The position numbers and the translations under genes were made by a program. A stretch of 64,000 nt of DNA from Priestia megaterium (lineage in GTDB: Bacteria > Bacillota > Bacilli > Bacillales > Bacillaceae_H): positions 959,501 through 1,023,500 of the forward strand of contig NZ_CP023317.1 of the NCBI RefSeq assembly GCF_009497655.1, read 5' to 3'. A model generated the notes under the pieces. That model was not told the DNA's origin, made no database searches, and saw only the letters and a list, made by a program, of their open reading frames with translations. Of the stretch, positions 8,546 through 15,572 are shown one piece after another. Position 1 is the stretch's first letter. Each line of letters starts with the position of its first letter.

Positions 8546-8710
8546 ATGCAAAGCATGAAATCACTCACTGAAGCTTTATCTGTAAGCCCTCATTTAACCA
8601 TGGGAAGTACATTCTATCTATTTTCTAGCATTTTTTCTTTGATGAGCAGCGTGGGGACGCTGCTCCTTTTTTTTGTTCTTGCTTTTTTCTCTGTAAATAA
8701 AGGCCTTTAG
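8546..8710 (+). CDS. Possible small membrane peptide between the riboswitch and the amidohydrolase
   Basis: ATG at 8546 is preceded by GGGGAG with normal spacing and opens a 54-residue reading frame ending TAG at 8710. The C-terminal half is hydrophobic (GTLLLFFVLAFFSV), which would give one membrane span. Against it, a strong terminator hairpin (8644-8674) lies within the frame and its T-run encodes the hydrophobic stretch, so the frame could be accidental. I do not recognise the sequence. If real, it would be the first product of the guanine/PRPP-controlled transcript. Confidence 0.3.
   Translation: MQSMKSLTEALSVSPHLTMGSTFYLFSSIFSLMSSVGTLLLFFVLAFFSVNKGL
8644..8674 (+). terminator. Second strong intrinsic terminator before the amidohydrolase
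   Basis: GAGCAGCGT (8644-8652), loop GGGG, ACGCTGCTC (8657-8665), then C and eight T. A perfect 9-bp GC-rich stem. It stands between the tandem riboswitch and the next gene, so transcription of 8824 either needs antitermination or an additional promoter in 8675-8810. Confidence 0.75.
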
Positions 8711-8823
8711 AGAGAAGGTGATTCGCGAAATTTGGCGAATTAATGCTTTAAACAATAAATGATAAATAAGATAAAGCGGTCTATGAAAAATGAAGAAGTT
8801 GAAAAATTGAGGAGGGAATTATA

Positions 8824-10149
8824 TTGCTTCACTTAATTAATGTTCGCTTGCCAATTATGCACGATCACGCTCTTTTTGAAGTGAAAATTTCAAATGGAAT
8901 GTATACTTCTATCGTTTTACAAAACGGTTATCTTGAAGGTGACGAGTTTTTTCCGCTACACGCGGCCGTGTTAGGAAAAGAAACGTCACTTGATGCACAG
9001 GGGCGTGTACTATTACCAGGATTTGTAGATATGCATATGCATTTAGACAAAGCTCATTCGCTTCCTCAAGTACCCAATCTATCTGGAACTCTTCAAGAAG
9101 CCATTAAAAATTACAGCAGCAGCCTGCCGGCATTTCCAGAAGAAGAAATTAAGCAGCGAATGTTAAAAACTGCTTTGCAGGCATTAGCTAACGGTACGAC
9201 TACGATTCGAACGCATATTGATTTTGACTGCAGCATGGAAGAAGATAGCTTATTTCGAAGTTTACAAGCGGCTGTCGAAGTGAGAGATGAATTAAGCCCC
9301 TATATGGATGTGCAGGTTGTTCCGCTATTCTCTAACTTAGACATTGATGATATGCATAAGATGACTAAAATTGAACGAGCATTCGACCTTGAAATTGATG
9401 CGATTGGAGGCTGTCCTCATTTAGCTGGAAATCCAGAAAAAGAGATTGATGCTCTGTTTTCGCTGGCTCAAGCCTATAATAAACCTCTTGACTTACATGT
9501 GGATGAAAGCGATGATCCATCTGTTGATACGATAATTAATATTGCTCATAGAACAATTGAATTGAATATGGAAGGAAAAGTGGTAGTGGGGCATCTTTGT
9601 TCGCTTGCAGGAATGACTGATGCAAAAGTGAAAGAAATCTTAAACCTTTTGAAACAGGCGAAAATTGGAGTTGTCACATTACCTGCTTCTAATTTATATT
9701 TACAGGGAAGGGAAGATAAAGGAATTGTAAGACGAGGCGTAACGCGTATTCGCGACATACAAAAAGCAGCGATTCCGATTGCTACTGCATCTGATAACGT
9801 GAACGACCCCTTTCATCCGTTTGGAAAAGCAGACTTGCTGCAAGTAGGGTTACTAACTGCCTATGCTGCACATATGGGAAGTCCAGATGATCAGCGGCAG
9901 TTGCTCCGAATGATTACAAGTATACCAGCCCGGCTGATTGGAAAAGAAAAGTATGGAGTGGAAGAAGGAAACGAAGCAAACTTTGTTCTGTTAAATGTCC
10001 AGTCTGTACAGGAAATATGGACTGAACTTCCTGAAACTCGCTTTGTTTTCAACAAGCATCGCTGGCTTAGCGTAAAAGAGACGCATCAGCGGCTCGCGGA
10101 TACGAACTTGACTAATCTTTGGCAGGAAAATCAAATTTTAATTGGTTAA
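8824..10149 (+). CDS. Cytosine-deaminase-like amidohydrolase
   Basis: Metal-dependent hydrolase of the amidohydrolase superfamily, 441 residues. Start is TTG at 8824, behind GAGGAGGG. Metal and catalytic motifs resemble bacterial cytosine deaminase (CodA): HMHLDK near residue 72, THIDFD near 130, LHVDE near 224, GHLCS near 256 and the aspartate motif ATASDNVNDPF near 325. The ring-opening or deaminating substrate cannot be read from sequence; cytosine, a modified base or a triazine-like ring are all possible. Control by a guanine/PRPP-sensing leader points to nucleobase salvage. The next gene is convergent and shares a terminator. Confidence 0.85.
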   Translation: MLHLINVRLPIMHDHALFEVKISNGMYTSIVLQNGYLEGDEFFPLHAAVLGKETSLDAQGRVLLPGFVDMHMHLDKAHSLPQVPNLSGTLQEAIKNYSSSLPAFPEEEIKQRMLKTALQALANGTTTIRTHIDFDCSMEEDSLFRSLQAAVEVRDELSPYMDVQVVPLFSNLDIDDMHKMTKIERAFDLEIDAIGGCPHLAGNPEKEIDALFSLAQAYNKPLDLHVDESDDPSVDTIINIAHRTIELNMEGKVVVGHLCSLAGMTDAKVKEILNLLKQAKIGVVTLPASNLYLQGREDKGIVRRGVTRIRDIQKAAIPIATASDNVNDPFHPFGKADLLQVGLLTAYAAHMGSPDDQRQLLRMITSIPARLIGKEKYGVEEGNEANFVLLNVQSVQEIWTELPETRFVFNKHRWLSVKETHQRLADTNLTNLWQENQILIG

Positions 10150-10160
10150 ATAGACATAAA

Positions 10161-10190
10161 AAGAAGCTGTCACTAAAGTGACAGCTTCTT
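10161..10190. terminator. Bidirectional terminator
   Basis: AAGAAGCTGTCACT and AGTGACAGCTTCTT form a perfect 14-bp inverted repeat with a 2-nt loop. The minus-strand transcript (cold-shock gene) gets a clear T-tail; the plus-strand transcript has a weaker one. Confidence 0.8.
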
Positions 10191-10196
10191 AATCAA

Positions 10197-10394
10197 TTAC
10201 TTTTGAACGTTAGCAGCTTGTGGTCCACGAGCTCCATCTTCGATTTCAAATGTAACTTCTTGACCTTCTTCAAGTGATTTGAAACCTTCGCCTTGGATAG
10301 CTGAGAAGTGTACGAATACGTCGTCTTGTCCTTCTACTTCGATGAATCCAAAACCTTTTTCTGCATTAAACCATTTTACTTTACCTTGTACCAT
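10197..10394 (-). CDS. Cold-shock protein, CspA family
   Basis: Single cold-shock domain of 65 residues binding single-stranded RNA and DNA as an RNA chaperone in the cytoplasm. Both RNP motifs are visible: KGFGFIE (RNP1, about 13-19) and DDVFVHFSA (RNP2, about 24-32). Acidic surface residues and the ending GPQAANVQK are typical of Bacillus Csp proteins. AGGAGGTACTACA precedes the ATG. The roughly 400-nt region upstream on the minus strand (10395-10680) has no gene and is AT-rich; Csp genes commonly have long structured 5' leaders, but I could not define one here. Confidence 0.95.
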   Translation of the reverse strand: MVQGKVKWFNAEKGFGFIEVEGQDDVFVHFSAIQGEGFKSLEEGQEVTFEIEDGARGPQAANVQK

Positions 10395-10682
10395 TGTAGT
10401 ACCTCCTGTGTGGAAAATCCACGAATATATTACTATCTCTGCTCAATTTCAATAAGAATCACTTTAAAGAAAGTCTTTCTATTTGTTAACACCGAACAAG
10501 AAATAATATACCTAGTATAACACTTTTTTATAAAAAAGAAACCTTTTTTCATAAAAAAGTACTCTGAGATAAAAATAAGTTGAAAATATGGGAATATTTT
10601 GAAATAGTAAATAAGCTATTGTTTTGTGGATTTTTTAGCGATCCCTAAAATCTTTTATCGCGTAAAAAAATGAATAGTGAGG

Positions 10683-10718
10683 TTGACAAATTGAATAACG
10701 TGTAACTATAATGGTTAC
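10683..10718 (+). promoter_or_regulatory. Promoter with overlapping GTAAC-N7-GTTAC operator
   Basis: TTGACA at 10683-10688, 18-nt spacer, TATAAT at 10707-10712. The dyad GTAAC (10702-10706) N7 GTTAC (10714-10718) brackets the -10 box exactly, so a bound repressor would block polymerase. A second copy lies at 10775-10791. Confidence 0.75.
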
Positions 10719-10774
10719 AACGAGCTGAAAAGAAATAGCAGTGTTATAAAAGCTCAAATTTTTTTGTGTAATGT

Positions 10775-10791
10775 GTAACTGTTGTGGTTAC
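10775..10791 (+). promoter_or_regulatory. Second copy of the GTAAC-N7-GTTAC operator
   Basis: GTAAC (10775-10779), 7 nt, GTTAC (10787-10791), flanked by TGT and AATA as in the first copy. The two centres are 73 bp apart, close to seven turns of DNA. It ends 27 nt before the start codon. Confidence 0.65.
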
Positions 10792-10818
10792 AATAAAAAA
10801 TAAAAGGAGAGAATAAAA

Positions 10819-11451
10819 ATGAAAATTGGCGTTATTGGAGCAACAGGAAAAGCAGGTCAATTAATTATGGAAGAAGCAAAACAGAGAGGACATGAAGTAA
10901 CAGCCATTGTTCGAAATGCTTCTAAACTAAAAAATCAAACAAACGTAATTGAAAAAGATATTTTTGTCATTACTTCAAAAGACATTGAACAGTTCGATGC
11001 TGTGGTAGACGCATTTAATGCACCTCCCGGAAGTGAACAGATGCACGTTGAGTCTATACAATCACTTATTAAAGCATTTCAAGGTGTCCAAACGCGACTC
11101 GCAGTAGTGGGCGGAGCAGGAAGTTTATTTGTAGATGAAGAAAAAACAATGCCTTTAATGAGCACAGAAGGTTTTCCAGCAGCTTATTATCCAACGGCTT
11201 CAAATATGGGCAAAGGTTTAAAAGAACTAGAAAAATCAACTATAGATTGGACTTATTTAAGCCCAGCCGCTTTTTTTGACCCAGAAGGTGCTCGCACTGG
11301 AGCCTATCAATTAGGAAAAGATCACGTGATCACAAATAGTCAAAATGAAAGCTATATTAGCTATGCTGATTATGCGATTGCTTTAATAGATGAGTTAGAG
11401 AATAAAAACTATGTAAACGAACGTTTTGCTGTAGTGGGTGAGAAAGCATAA
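10819..11451 (+). CDS. NAD(P)-binding oxidoreductase, YwnB-like
   Basis: Atypical short-chain dehydrogenase/NmrA-type Rossmann protein, 210 residues, with the nucleotide-binding start MKIGVIGATGKAGQLI (GxxGxxG) and a downstream VVGGAGSLFVD. The catalytic YxxxK of classical SDRs is not evident. The closest family I recognise is Bacillus YwnB, whose gene neighbours an Rrf2-type regulator in B. subtilis; no regulator gene adjoins it here. AAAGGAGAG precedes the ATG. It is monocistronic: its own promoter with two operators upstream and a terminator downstream. The substrate is unknown, and induction by an electrophile or oxidant is a guess from the family. Confidence 0.8.
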   Translation: MKIGVIGATGKAGQLIMEEAKQRGHEVTAIVRNASKLKNQTNVIEKDIFVITSKDIEQFDAVVDAFNAPPGSEQMHVESIQSLIKAFQGVQTRLAVVGGAGSLFVDEEKTMPLMSTEGFPAAYYPTASNMGKGLKELEKSTIDWTYLSPAAFFDPEGARTGAYQLGKDHVITNSQNESYISYADYAIALIDELENKNYVNERFAVVGEKA

Positions 11452-11472
11452 GCTTACGTTTGAGTCATATAA

Positions 11473-11510
11473 AAAAACAGCTTACATTTGTTGTGAGCTG
11501 TTTTTTTATA
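11473..11510 (+). terminator. Intrinsic terminator
   Basis: ACAGCTTACA and TGTGAGCTGT pair around TTTGT, with A-run before and T8 after. Confidence 0.8.
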
Positions 11511-11624
11511 TAGAACAAAATAGATATAAAGCAACGGAAAATGGTATAGATTTTTTATTATTTCTTCGTTTTTCTTTTTAAAAACGATACAATACAACAT
11601 AGATGATAAAAAGGAGATGAAAAG

Positions 11625-12611
11625 ATGATTCGTTTTGGTGTAATAGGAACAAACTGGATAACAGATCGACTGTTAGAATCAGCTCAGTATGTAGACGACT
11701 TTCAGCTTGCAGCTGTTTATTCTCGAACTATTGAAAAAGCAGAAGAATTTGCAGGTAAATATGATATTCCTCATATATTTACTGATTTAGAGGAAATGGC
11801 AGCAAGTGCTGAAATTGATGCCGTGTATATTGCTACTCCAAATGCTTATCATGCGGAACAAGCTATCTTATTTTTGAAAAATAACAAGCATGTACTGTGT
11901 GAAAAACCGCTCGCAGCCAATGCAGCAGAAGTAACTCGGATGATTCAAACAGCCAAGAATCACAATGTGTTACTAATGGAAGCGATGAAATCAACCCTTC
12001 TTCCTAACTTCAAAGTGATTCAAGAGAACTTACATAAAGTTGGTCCAATTCGAAAATACGTGGCATCTTACTGTCAGTATTCTTCTCGTTATGATAAATA
12101 TAAAGAAGGTATCGTGCTTAATGCCTTTAAGCCAGAGCTTGCCAACGGTTCACTGATGGATTTAGGTGTATATTGTCTTTATCCTCTGATTACGTTGTTT
12201 GGAGGGCCTCATAAAATAAAGGCAACGGCGTTTATGCTAGAATCTGGAGTAGATGGAGAAGGATCAGTTGCTTTAGAGTACGAAGATCGTGACGCGGTCA
12301 TCATGTATTCTAAAATTACAAATTCGCATTTACCAAGTGAAATTCAAGGAGAAAAAGGCAGTATGATTATTGACAAAATACATACCGCTGAAAAGGTAGA
12401 AATTCGATACAATGACGGACGGGTAGAAGAGTTAACGGTCGATCAGCCTTATCCTGCTATGTACTATGAAATAAATGAATTCGTAGAGCTGTTAAAGCAA
12501 GGAAAGATGGAATCGGACACAAATTCTTATGAAAATTCATATCTAACAATGCACGTGATGGATAAAGTGCGAGAGCAAATCGGTCTTGTATATCCGAATG
12601 ATAAGAAATAA
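11625..12611 (+). CDS. Gfo/Idh/MocA family oxidoreductase
   Basis: 328 residues: N-terminal Rossmann fold (MIRFGVIGTNWITDRLLE, about 1-120) with the family hallmark CEKPLAAN near residue 92, where the lysine is catalytic, and a C-terminal alpha/beta substrate domain containing GSLMDLGVYCLYPL (about 174-188). It uses NAD(P) to oxidise or reduce a sugar or polyol; the substrate is not evident. AAAGGAGATG precedes the ATG. It stands alone between a terminator and a repeat element (12614-12814) that supplies its terminator hairpin. Confidence 0.85.
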   Translation: MIRFGVIGTNWITDRLLESAQYVDDFQLAAVYSRTIEKAEEFAGKYDIPHIFTDLEEMAASAEIDAVYIATPNAYHAEQAILFLKNNKHVLCEKPLAANAAEVTRMIQTAKNHNVLLMEAMKSTLLPNFKVIQENLHKVGPIRKYVASYCQYSSRYDKYKEGIVLNAFKPELANGSLMDLGVYCLYPLITLFGGPHKIKATAFMLESGVDGEGSVALEYEDRDAVIMYSKITNSHLPSEIQGEKGSMIIDKIHTAEKVEIRYNDGRVEELTVDQPYPAMYYEINEFVELLKQGKMESDTNSYENSYLTMHVMDKVREQIGLVYPNDKK

Positions 12612-12613
12612 AT

Positions 12614-12814
12614 AAAAGAGGCTGGACAAAAGTAGTTTAGTTGAAGGAAGATCCGAACGAGTTTGATTCTTGATGGAGAATTAAACTCGTTCGGATTTTT
12701 TAATGGGTAGGGTAAAAGCAGGTTTTAAGTAACAAGTAGTGACCCTTATTAGATGATTTATACCATTTGTTCGTCTCTAAATTGGATTTAGATCGTTATG
12801 TCTCATTCTCTTTT
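12614..12814. repeat. MITE-like repeat, copy A
   Basis: Imperfect terminal inverted repeats AAAAGAGGCTGGACA and TGTCTCATTCTCTTTT bound a roughly 200-bp element. Inside is TCCGAACGAGTTT paired with AAACTCGTTCGGA (12652-12696) followed by T6, which works as a terminator for the upstream gene. Its ends and the internal phrase AGTTTAGTTGAAGGAAGAT recur at 28105-28226, and its ends recur at 14312-14650. Confidence 0.7.
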
Positions 12815-13016
12815 ATTATAGTTATAAAGAACATAATTGAGATTCGAAATCTTGTTGCAGCACACTGTAAAAGCAAATATGTTGAAACAAGGGAAGTTTT
12901 TTAGTATCTTCTATGTTCATTCATCCCTGCATACATAGGATTGATCAAGGGAAAGAATAAAAAGAGTGAGGAATATTCGATAATCAATCCTAGATTAAAA
13001 TGATTATAAAAAAGTA
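12815..13016. other. AT-rich intergenic stretch
   Basis: No gene-sized frame with a ribosome site and no recognisable RNA was seen between the repeat and the ykuU promoter. Confidence 0.5.
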
Positions 13017-13044
13017 TTGACTATAATAATAGCTCGTGTATAAT
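13017..13044 (+). promoter_or_regulatory. Promoter of the peroxiredoxin operon
   Basis: TTGACT (13017-13022), 16-nt spacer, TATAAT (13039-13044). The transcript would carry a leader of about 130 nt containing the dyads at 13074-13100. Confidence 0.6.
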
Positions 13045-13073
13045 AAAGAATGTAATCAATAGTTATTACTAGT

Positions 13074-13100
13074 TTATAATGATACTAATAATCGTTATCA
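13074..13100 (+). promoter_or_regulatory. Overlapping PerR-like and Fur-like boxes
   Basis: TTATAATGATACTAA (13074-13088) matches the PerR 7-1-7 consensus (TTATAATNATTATAA) at 12 of 14 positions. TAATAATCGTTATCA (13086-13100) matches the Fur 7-1-7 consensus (TGATAATNATTATCA) at 12 of 14. They overlap by 3 bp and lie downstream of the promoter, where binding would act as a roadblock. The consensus sequences are established; occupancy is inferred. Confidence 0.5.
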
Positions 13101-13184
13101 AATAGTAAATAGTGCTGATTGCATTAAAAATAATACATACAAGCATAGGCTTGTTAAATACATTGTACAAGGAGAGGTTTTGAC

Positions 13185-13727
13185 ATGGCAGAACGTATGG
13201 TAGGAAAACAAGCACCACGCTTCGAAATGGAAGCTGTACTTGCAAATAAGGAATTTGGAAAAGTAAGTTTAGAAGAAAATATGAAAAACGGTAAATGGAC
13301 AGTATTGTTCTTCTATCCAATGGACTTTACATTCGTATGTCCAACAGAAATTACAGCCCTATCAGATCACTACGAAGAGTTTGAGGATCTAGATGCTGAA
13401 GTGGTAGGTGTTTCTACAGATACAATTCATACTCACTTAGCTTGGATTAACACAGATCGTAAAGATAATGGGCTTGGAGATTTAAATTATCCATTAGCTG
13501 CAGATCCAACTCATGCAGTAGCACGTGATTACGGCGTATTAATTGAAGAAGAAGGCGTAGCGCTTCGCGGATTATTCATTATTAATCCAGAAGGTGAATT
13601 ACAATATGCAGTTGTAAACCATAACAACATCGGCCGCAGCGTAGAAGAAACATTACGTGTACTTCAAGCACTTCAAACTGGCGGACTTTGCCCAGCTAAC
13701 TGGAAACCAGGTCAAAAAACACTTTAA
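13185..13727 (+). CDS. ykuU: 2-Cys peroxiredoxin, YkuU
   Basis: AhpC/Prx1-type thiol peroxidase, 180 residues, reducing hydroperoxides in the cytoplasm. The peroxidatic Cys is C52 in FYPMDFTFVCPTE and the resolving Cys is C169 in GGLCPANWKPGQ, so it is a typical 2-Cys enzyme. Sequence is close to B. subtilis YkuU along its whole length. GGAGAGG precedes the ATG. The next gene, ykuV, is a thioredoxin-like protein that could reduce it. A stem-loop without T-run (13741-13762) separates the two. Confidence 0.95.
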   Translation: MAERMVGKQAPRFEMEAVLANKEFGKVSLEENMKNGKWTVLFFYPMDFTFVCPTEITALSDHYEEFEDLDAEVVGVSTDTIHTHLAWINTDRKDNGLGDLNYPLAADPTHAVARDYGVLIEEEGVALRGLFIINPEGELQYAVVNHNNIGRSVEETLRVLQALQTGGLCPANWKPGQKTL

Positions 13728-13740
13728 TAAATAACGGTAG

Positions 13741-13762
13741 AGTAGAGGAGAACTTCCTCTAC
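13741..13762 (+). other. Intergenic stem-loop between ykuU and ykuV
   Basis: AGTAGAGG and CCTCTACT pair around AGAACT. There is no T-run, so it is more likely an RNA-stability or processing element, or a weak attenuator, than a full terminator. Confidence 0.45.
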
Positions 13763-13846
13763 TGCTGCCATTAAAATAGAAAAGATAGTTTTCTAACTGT
13801 AAAATACAGAATATTCAGTTTAATTAATGTAGAGGAGGATTTTAAC

Positions 13847-14290
13847 ATGAAATTACGTGAACAAATGCCTGAATTAACTGGAGCAACATCTTGGATTAAC
13901 GACGAAGTAACAAAGGAAGATTTAGTAGGTGATAAAGCAACGCTTATCCACTTTTGGTCAGTAAGCTGCCATTTATGTAAAGAAGCAATGCCTGAAGTTA
14001 ATGATCTTCGTGATGAGTATGATGATCAATTGAATGTTGTAGCGGTTCATATGCCTCGTTCGGAAGATGACTTAGATATGGGTGTTATTGAGGCAATGGC
14101 AATGGGACACGATATTACTCAGCCAATTTATGTAGACAGTGAGCATAAGTTAACAGACGCTTTTGAAAATAAATATGTACCAGCATATTATGTATTTGAT
14201 AAAGAAGGTCAGCTTCGTCATTTCCAAGCGGGTGGAAATGGAATGCCAATGCTTCGCAAACGTATCAATCGCGTTTTAGGAGAAGAATAA
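13847..14290 (+). CDS. ykuV: Thiol-disulfide oxidoreductase, YkuV
   Basis: Thioredoxin-fold protein of 147 residues without a signal peptide or membrane anchor, so cytoplasmic. The redox motif is C41-H-L-C44 in HFWSVSCHLCKEAMP, and the cis-Pro region is KYVPAYYVFDKEGQL. Near-identical in layout to B. subtilis YkuV. Preceded by AGAGGAGG. It is downstream of ykuU and probably regenerates it or repairs other oxidised proteins (inference). A terminator in the following repeat ends the operon. Confidence 0.95.
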   Translation: MKLREQMPELTGATSWINDEVTKEDLVGDKATLIHFWSVSCHLCKEAMPEVNDLRDEYDDQLNVVAVHMPRSEDDLDMGVIEAMAMGHDITQPIYVDSEHKLTDAFENKYVPAYYVFDKEGQLRHFQAGGNGMPMLRKRINRVLGEE

Positions 14291-14350
14291 TCTATACATG
14301 AAGAAGAAATAAAAAGGGCCGGGATAAAAATATTTTAGCCGAAGTGAAAA

Positions 14351-14396
14351 ACGAAACACTGATCAACATGTTTGATTAGTGTTTCGTTTTTTTTGT
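14351..14396 (+). terminator. Intrinsic terminator of ykuUV
   Basis: ACGAAACACTGATCAA pairs with TTTGATTAGTGTTTCGT (one bulge) followed by T7. Confidence 0.85.
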
Positions 14397-14435
14397 TATG
14401 CAGAACGTAGATTTCATCTGTTTCGTTCCTTCTAG

Positions 14436-14565
14436 CAGTTGATTAGAGGGCAAGGCGAAGACTCCTGCGGGAAAAGCGGAACAGGTGAGACCCCGCAGGA
14501 GCGCCAGCGACGAGGAGGCTCAGCGGCCGCCCGCGGAAAGCGAAGTCTTGCACGGAAATCAACTG
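14436..14565. repeat. GC-rich nested repeat with perfect 9-bp terminal inverted repeats
   Basis: CAGTTGATT (14436-14444) and AATCAACTG (14557-14565) are perfect inverted ends. The inside (GACTCCTGCGGGA, GACCCCGCAGGAGCG, GAGGAGGCTCAGCGG, CCGCGGAAAGCGAAGTC) is far richer in GC than its surroundings and can fold extensively. I recognise it as a dispersed Bacillaceae repeat; I recall it but cannot name an accession. Confidence 0.7.
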
Positions 14566-14731
14566 CGGTGTAATAAGCAGTCCAGCTCATGTATCCTATT
14601 TGTTCGTCTTTAGATTGGATCCATTTCGTTATGTCTCAATCTCTTTTTTTTATTTTTACTGAGTCGTTTTGATTATTAATGAGCATTTCATCATATTGAC
14701 ATAAAAAACCTAATATAGTTAAATTTATATA

Positions 14732-14745
14732 AGAACAAACGTTCG
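14732..14745 (+). promoter_or_regulatory. LexA (DinR) box upstream of the sigO-like operon
   Basis: AGAACAAACGTTCG matches the Bacillus SOS box CGAACRNRYGTTYG at 13 of 14 positions. It lies just downstream of a possible TTGACA (14696-14701) with a 17-nt spacer and a weak TTAAAT. The operator is clear by sequence; the promoter is less so. Confidence 0.5.
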
Positions 14746-14817
14746 TTTTTGGTGTTGTTATTTTACTCTTTTCTCCCTTTTTAATAAGTATAAGAAAAAA
14801 AGGAGGAGATTTGCACA

Positions 14818-15429
14818 ATGACTCAGCTCTATTCGCAGCAAGAAAAGCGGCACGACAAAGAATGTACCTTTCATACATTTCTTACAAACCACAGCGCAAC
14901 TCTTCAGACTCATATAATGAATACATTTTTGACACCAGAACGCTATGAGCGATTACAAAAAGCGGTTGTTAAAAATGATACAAAAGAACAAAGACTTCTA
15001 AACAAAGAATTTCATCAGTTTTATAGTGAAGTTAGATTGCTTCATTATATTAACAAGCTTTGCAGACATTATTCCAGAGATGTTATGCGTGTAAAAGAAA
15101 AAGAGCGTTCATATATTCCTCTTCGCCTGCAGCAGCCGGCTGCGCTAGATGGAAATCGAACAGTTGAAGATATGCTAGGAGTACAGGACGGAGCTGTATG
15201 GGAGCATGAATTTTTAGGAAATCAACTTGAAAATCGTATTCTTCATCATGCATTTCGCCAATTAACGGCCAAGCAGCAGTGTATGTTGCACTTGATTATT
15301 GTCGAACGCTGGACTCATAAAGAAATAGCTGCTTATTTTTCTATTTCTCAGCAAGCGGTTTCTAACCATTACCAACGTGCGCTAAGCAAGTTGAAAAAAA
15401 TTATGAAGGTGAGTGATAGATATGTTTGA
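14818..15429 (+). CDS. SigO-like alternative sigma factor subunit
   Basis: 203 residues. The C-terminal third is a sigma-70 region 4 helix-turn-helix (LTAKQQCMLHLIIVERWTHKEIAAYFSISQQAVSNHYQRALSKLKK broken across about 145-195), which would read the -35 box. No canonical region 2 with the RpoD-type core- and -10-binding helices is visible. Together with the following yvrJ and the 75-residue gene at 15573, this matches the B. subtilis two-part sigma factor SigO/RsoA, where SigO provides promoter recognition and RsoA core binding. AAAGGAGGAG precedes the ATG. The stop overlaps yvrJ by 8 nt. Assignment is by architecture and neighbourhood. Confidence 0.7.
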   Translation: MTQLYSQQEKRHDKECTFHTFLTNHSATLQTHIMNTFLTPERYERLQKAVVKNDTKEQRLLNKEFHQFYSEVRLLHYINKLCRHYSRDVMRVKEKERSYIPLRLQQPAALDGNRTVEDMLGVQDGAVWEHEFLGNQLENRILHHAFRQLTAKQQCMLHLIIVERWTHKEIAAYFSISQQAVSNHYQRALSKLKKIMKVSDRYV

Positions 15430-15568
15430 TCCTCAATGGCTTCAACTTGTTGGAAACGTAGGATTTCCCGCTGTCCTTTCTTTTTATTTATTACTGCGTG
15501 TAGAAAACAATATAAAGCGACTCGAAGAAAAAGTGGAAGAATTAACAACTGACTTAAGAAAGAAGTGA
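15422..15568 (+). CDS. yvrJ: YvrJ-family small membrane protein
   Basis: 48 residues with one hydrophobic segment (VGNVGFPAVLSFYLLLRV, about 10-27), then a charged coiled-coil tail (ENNIKRLEEKVEELTTDLRKK). This is the complete YvrJ pattern. The ATG at 15422 lies inside the 3' end of the sigO-like gene (8-nt overlap), implying coupled translation. In B. subtilis yvrJ belongs to the SigO-controlled locus; its function is unknown. Confidence 0.85.
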   Translation: MFDPQWLQLVGNVGFPAVLSFYLLLRVENNIKRLEEKVEELTTDLRKK

Positions 15569-15572
15569 AGAA

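Larger units (their letters stand above)
14312..14650. repeat. MITE-like repeat, copy B, with a nested GC-rich insert
   Basis: Starts AAAAGGGCCGGGATAAAA and ends TATGTCTCAATCTCTTTTTTT, matching the ends of copies A and C. It contains the ykuV terminator (14351-14396) and the phrase AACGTAGATTTCAT shared with copy C. A 130-bp GC-rich block (14436-14565) interrupts it. Confidence 0.65.
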
